A DNA stretch of 64,000 nucleotides from Prinia subflava (Eukaryota > Chordata > Aves > Passeriformes > Cisticolidae). This document shows positions 60,701-64,000 of the stretch, piece after piece. Each line of letters opens with the position of its first letter. Position 1 is the first letter of the stretch. The notes below the pieces were generated by a model. It searched no databases, was not told the origin of the DNA, and saw only the letters and a program-made list of their open reading frames with translations. The translations under genes were made by a program, and so were the position numbers. The DNA lies in contig NC_086251.1 in assembly GCF_021018805.1 (NCBI RefSeq), positions 37,952,767 through 38,016,766 on the forward strand, given 5' to 3'.

Positions 60701-63700
60701 TTGGTAAAACTTATCTGATTTGGATGAAGATTGATTTTGGATAGCCCCATGTGCCATAAAATAGCAGCAGAATTCTATTTCCTGCATTGCAGACAAGGCT
60801 GCTTCAGTTTTAGAGTTGTGCTTTGACTTACTTACTGATTTGCTTGATAAACATAATGGCTTAAAGTCTTGGAGAGAGATAATTACATATGCCAGAATAA
60901 CACAGGAACAACAGGGCTGCTAGTACTTCAAAGGCAGCTTGTACTTCCTTATTAAAGAGCTGCAAGAGAAGTTAATTCATTATTTCTCCAAAAATTAATA
61001 AAGAAAGTAGTTATTACTGTAACCAGCAATTTTGAAAGAGATTTCAGATCTTTCTGAGTCCAACATACTGATAAAAACCAATATTAATCACAGCTGGAAG
61101 GAAATGCTGGGAGATTTTTGCTTGATTGAGAGGTCTCAAATTAAAATGCTACTTACAACTCATATCCTCAGCAACATCTAATGATTCAGACCTGCTTCTT
61201 CAGAGATTTCACACTGCCCCACAATCCCAAACATACAGATGTACCAGTGCACTTGCTGACCACAAAATGTTGCCTTAACTCATAACCATATTATCTCTTG
61301 AAATAACACCTTGAAGCTGCATCTGTTTCTACAGCTATCACCTGGTTAACACCGGGGAGATCCCCCACTGTCTCAGTCAGCTGCATTCCTCACTCATTAG
61401 GAAACAATTATTAGTTTCAGGTAACTACTTTCATACATTTAGAATCAATCACAGGTTCTTTACAAACTCAATGTTGAGCTGGACTGCAAATTAATTTTAG
61501 GATACTTAACATTTAAAGAATTTTGGAGGTAGGTCATGTAAATTAATTTTCTTCAGTTATTCCCCCAATCTGTGAAGAGATTGCATACTGCTTTTCTCTA
61601 CAAATGTCTCAAGACTGTTCTCATGATCTATATGAAATCATTCAAATTGAAAATTATCTGTAGGCAGTAAATTCCCTTCAGTGTAACTTTGAAAATACAT
61701 TTTGTTCTCCACAAGCCTGGTTGTACTTGTGTTTTGTAGCATTTGTTTGCTGTTTTCCAACTTCTATCTAGTTCTACTTTGAGGTGGATGATAATTTTAC
61801 TGAAGATAATATTCCCACCCTTTCCAACAAACCTCTATAAAAGTGATCCTAATTTTGTTAATGTAAACTCGAGCTACCTCCTAGTACAAGAAGATTAAGG
61901 CTCGATGTTGGCTGAATCGTTTGCTTTGATGGTAATACAGAATTTCTTAGAAGTGATTGAAAATGCAAAGCTTTCCTTGAATGACGACTGCCTTGGAGTC
62001 TGCAACAGGTTCTCTCCATCTATGAAAACATGTTGCATGTATAAAGAGCAGTGCTGGTGCACTCTGATTTCTGTTCTCACAAAAGAAACCTTGAGATTAA
62101 CTGCCTTAAACTGTTGTGACAAAAATAAAAAGCAGAAGCCTGATTTTCCTAGCGACACTCAGCAGTACCACCCTTGAGTCAAAGAGGAGACCAAGACCAA
62201 CACCTACAGAGGCTAGAACATTCAGAGCTAAATGAAAGTGAACATTGCAAACCTACTCCTTCTTGAAGGAGTATTACGCATGGTAATGAACAATACAAAG
62301 CAATCCTTTAAGACTGCAGCTGTTTGGCATGCTTGGGGAAAACACTACCCATCTACAGGATGGTAGTCCTAGGCTAGTGTCATGGATATTACTCTGTTTT
62401 CATTGCTTAACTTGGTGAAAAGACTTTGCAGGACTTTGCAATCTAGTCACAGATATGATTGTTCACAATTTACAGCTTAGGAAATTTAGGAATAAGGAAG
62501 GTGAGGCAATTGGCCCAAGGTAAATGAATGACAAGAGTTGTGAAGAGACCTTCATTATCCCCACTCTTATCCTAGTCACTAATCAGCACAGCCTCCAGTC
62601 CTAAAGGAAGGAGGTATTTGGGGGGAGCAGCCCAGCCCTCCATCATACAGCTGGAGAGTACAGAACATGGGTGAGCACCTTATTTCTGTTGTGGCATTCT
62701 TCCATCCACCAAAAAGTGTCCTACAACCCCTGTTTCCTGTCAAGGCAAGCCTCCTTGCTATAGACAGCACTGGAGAAAGTCCTAAGGCTACTTGCTGAGG
62801 ACTGTCCCTACCTCTCCAGTTTTGGCTCTTAGCACAAAAAGAGTCTTTCATTCTCCCACAGGCCTGCCTGGGGAAGAGTGTGTCTGGAATAGAGCTAAAC
62901 CATGGAAATCATGAGGAAAATTTAGACTACGTCTCTGAATGTATGACTTAAGAGTGACCTAATTTCTCTGTATCAAGTGTTCTTATCTCTTTATGGAGAA
63001 CAGCAATCAAATTATGGAGCTGCAAAAAATATTCAAAAATCTATTCTAAGGAAATTAACACTTTTCTTAATGAAGTCCTCACATGCACAAGTCTTAGTGT
63101 TTTAGAAGTTTATCTGGACTGCTCAACATACTCAACAGTAAACAGGCAATAAATAAGTTCTAATAATGGCCCTGCTATAAATTTGTCTTCTGCAATTTTG
63201 TAGCACTGTGTGAAGGCAGGAAAAAGTCTATGACACATGAATACTGAGGACTTACTGCACACCTGCACTGGACTGAGAACTCTGGTGGTTTTTAACTTGG
63301 CTGCAGCTGTTTCTCTGCTGCATTTTATCTCCCTCCAAGATAAAACACAGAAGAGAAATAGTAAGAATTCTTTCAGATGTCACAGGCAAAAACCCAACAC
63401 TGAAATGTCCTCTGTGTGTGCTCCCTCTGAATGAATAATCATCAACACTATGCTGTTTTCTACCTGTAGGCCAGAAATGGGTATCACTTGGATTCTGCTG
63501 GCATCTAAATACAGCAGCCAGATGAATGCCCACCTGAAGAGCCCCTCCCAGGGCAGGGTGACACCCTCCTGTCACAGCACTATTTCCATAACACCAGGTT
63601 CCTATAAACACAGATTTTCTTCCTGTAAGAGACAAGATTTCTTTATTCTGCTGGACTCAAAACCAAAGAAAAGCATTGGAAAGCTTTGAAAACTAAGGGC

Positions 63701-64000
63701 ATGTGCTGTCTATCAAAGAGAACTTGGGGCTGGTGCACGTTCGCAACAGCTATGAACAGCTGCTTCCTAGACAGAATGCTTTGCTTCAACAGTTTTTTCT
63801 CATCATGAACTTGAGCCAAAGCCTCAGTGTTCTGCTTTTCAGTAAATTCACACAAGAACAGGATTGTGGTTTAGACATTCTTACCAGTTTCAGAGACATA
63901 CTAAAACTGACCAGGCAGGCAGTTCTGTAGACCAGAAGGACTGGCACATCCCAGCTCTCAGTTCCAGAGTTATGTGGTGAGCTGGGGTCATCACTTTCTC
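57717..64000. other. Intergenic DNA to window end, nothing recognised
   Basis: Non-coding AT-leaning DNA. Short ORFs (up to 127 codons at 63252-63635) have no recognised domains and lie on conflicting strands. A 13-bp tandem duplication (AAAATGTCCCAGA type) lies near 60176-60201. No next gene is reached. Confidence 0.4.

Noticed and set aside
1..64000. CRISPR arrays, operons, bacterial defence islands, tRNA or rRNA genes
   Set aside because: None is visible. The only regular repeat array (41 kb) has adjacent units without unique spacers. The sequence is vertebrate nuclear DNA with a spliced gene and CR1 elements.

Overview
This window is vertebrate nuclear DNA and almost certainly avian. The evidence is CR1 LINE fragments on both strands, a solo endogenous-retrovirus LTR with TGTCATGG...CCATGACA ends of the kind common in songbird genomes, low coding density and a single sharp CpG island. 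It is not prokaryotic: there are no operons, ribosome-binding sites or dense ORFs. I cannot name the species.

Only one protein-coding exon can be supported. It is coding exon 1 of EGLN3 (PHD3, a HIF prolyl hydroxylase) on the minus strand, from the ATG at 13840 down to an AAG|GTAAGG splice donor at 13484/13483. It encodes 119 residues beginning MPLGHIMRLDLERIALEY and stops before the iron-binding catalytic core. I found no match to exons 2-5 in the 13.5 kb below it, so 1-13483 reads as the 5' part of intron 1. The exon lies in a CpG island (about 12950-15365) with GC boxes, a CCAAT box and several ACGTG hypoxia-response cores.

About 13 kb into intron 1 (541-985) is a second, isolated CpG-rich block. 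It has three RCGTG cores within 28 bp and encloses an AT-rich, homeodomain-site-rich core. It matches in position the intronic hypoxia-response element known for mammalian EGLN3 and is the most interesting regulatory signal here.

From about 15.4 kb to 64 kb the DNA is upstream of EGLN3 and looks like a gene desert. It holds CR1 fragments (18.5-19.0, 29.3, 32.8, 35.9-36.9, 40.0 and 57.3-57.7 kb), one 1.38-kb solo LTR (34.3-35.7 kb), a 36-bp-unit minisatellite (41.1 kb), (CA)n/(TG)n/(AT)n/(TA)n microsatellites, a G/T-skewed tract (39.6 kb), a long inverted repeat (16.6 kb) and several stretches whose composition suggests conserved regulatory DNA. I saw no second gene, tRNA, rRNA or intact mobile element. 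The plausible functional picture is one hypoxia-inducible gene with a CpG-island promoter, an intronic hypoxia enhancer and a long upstream non-coding flank.
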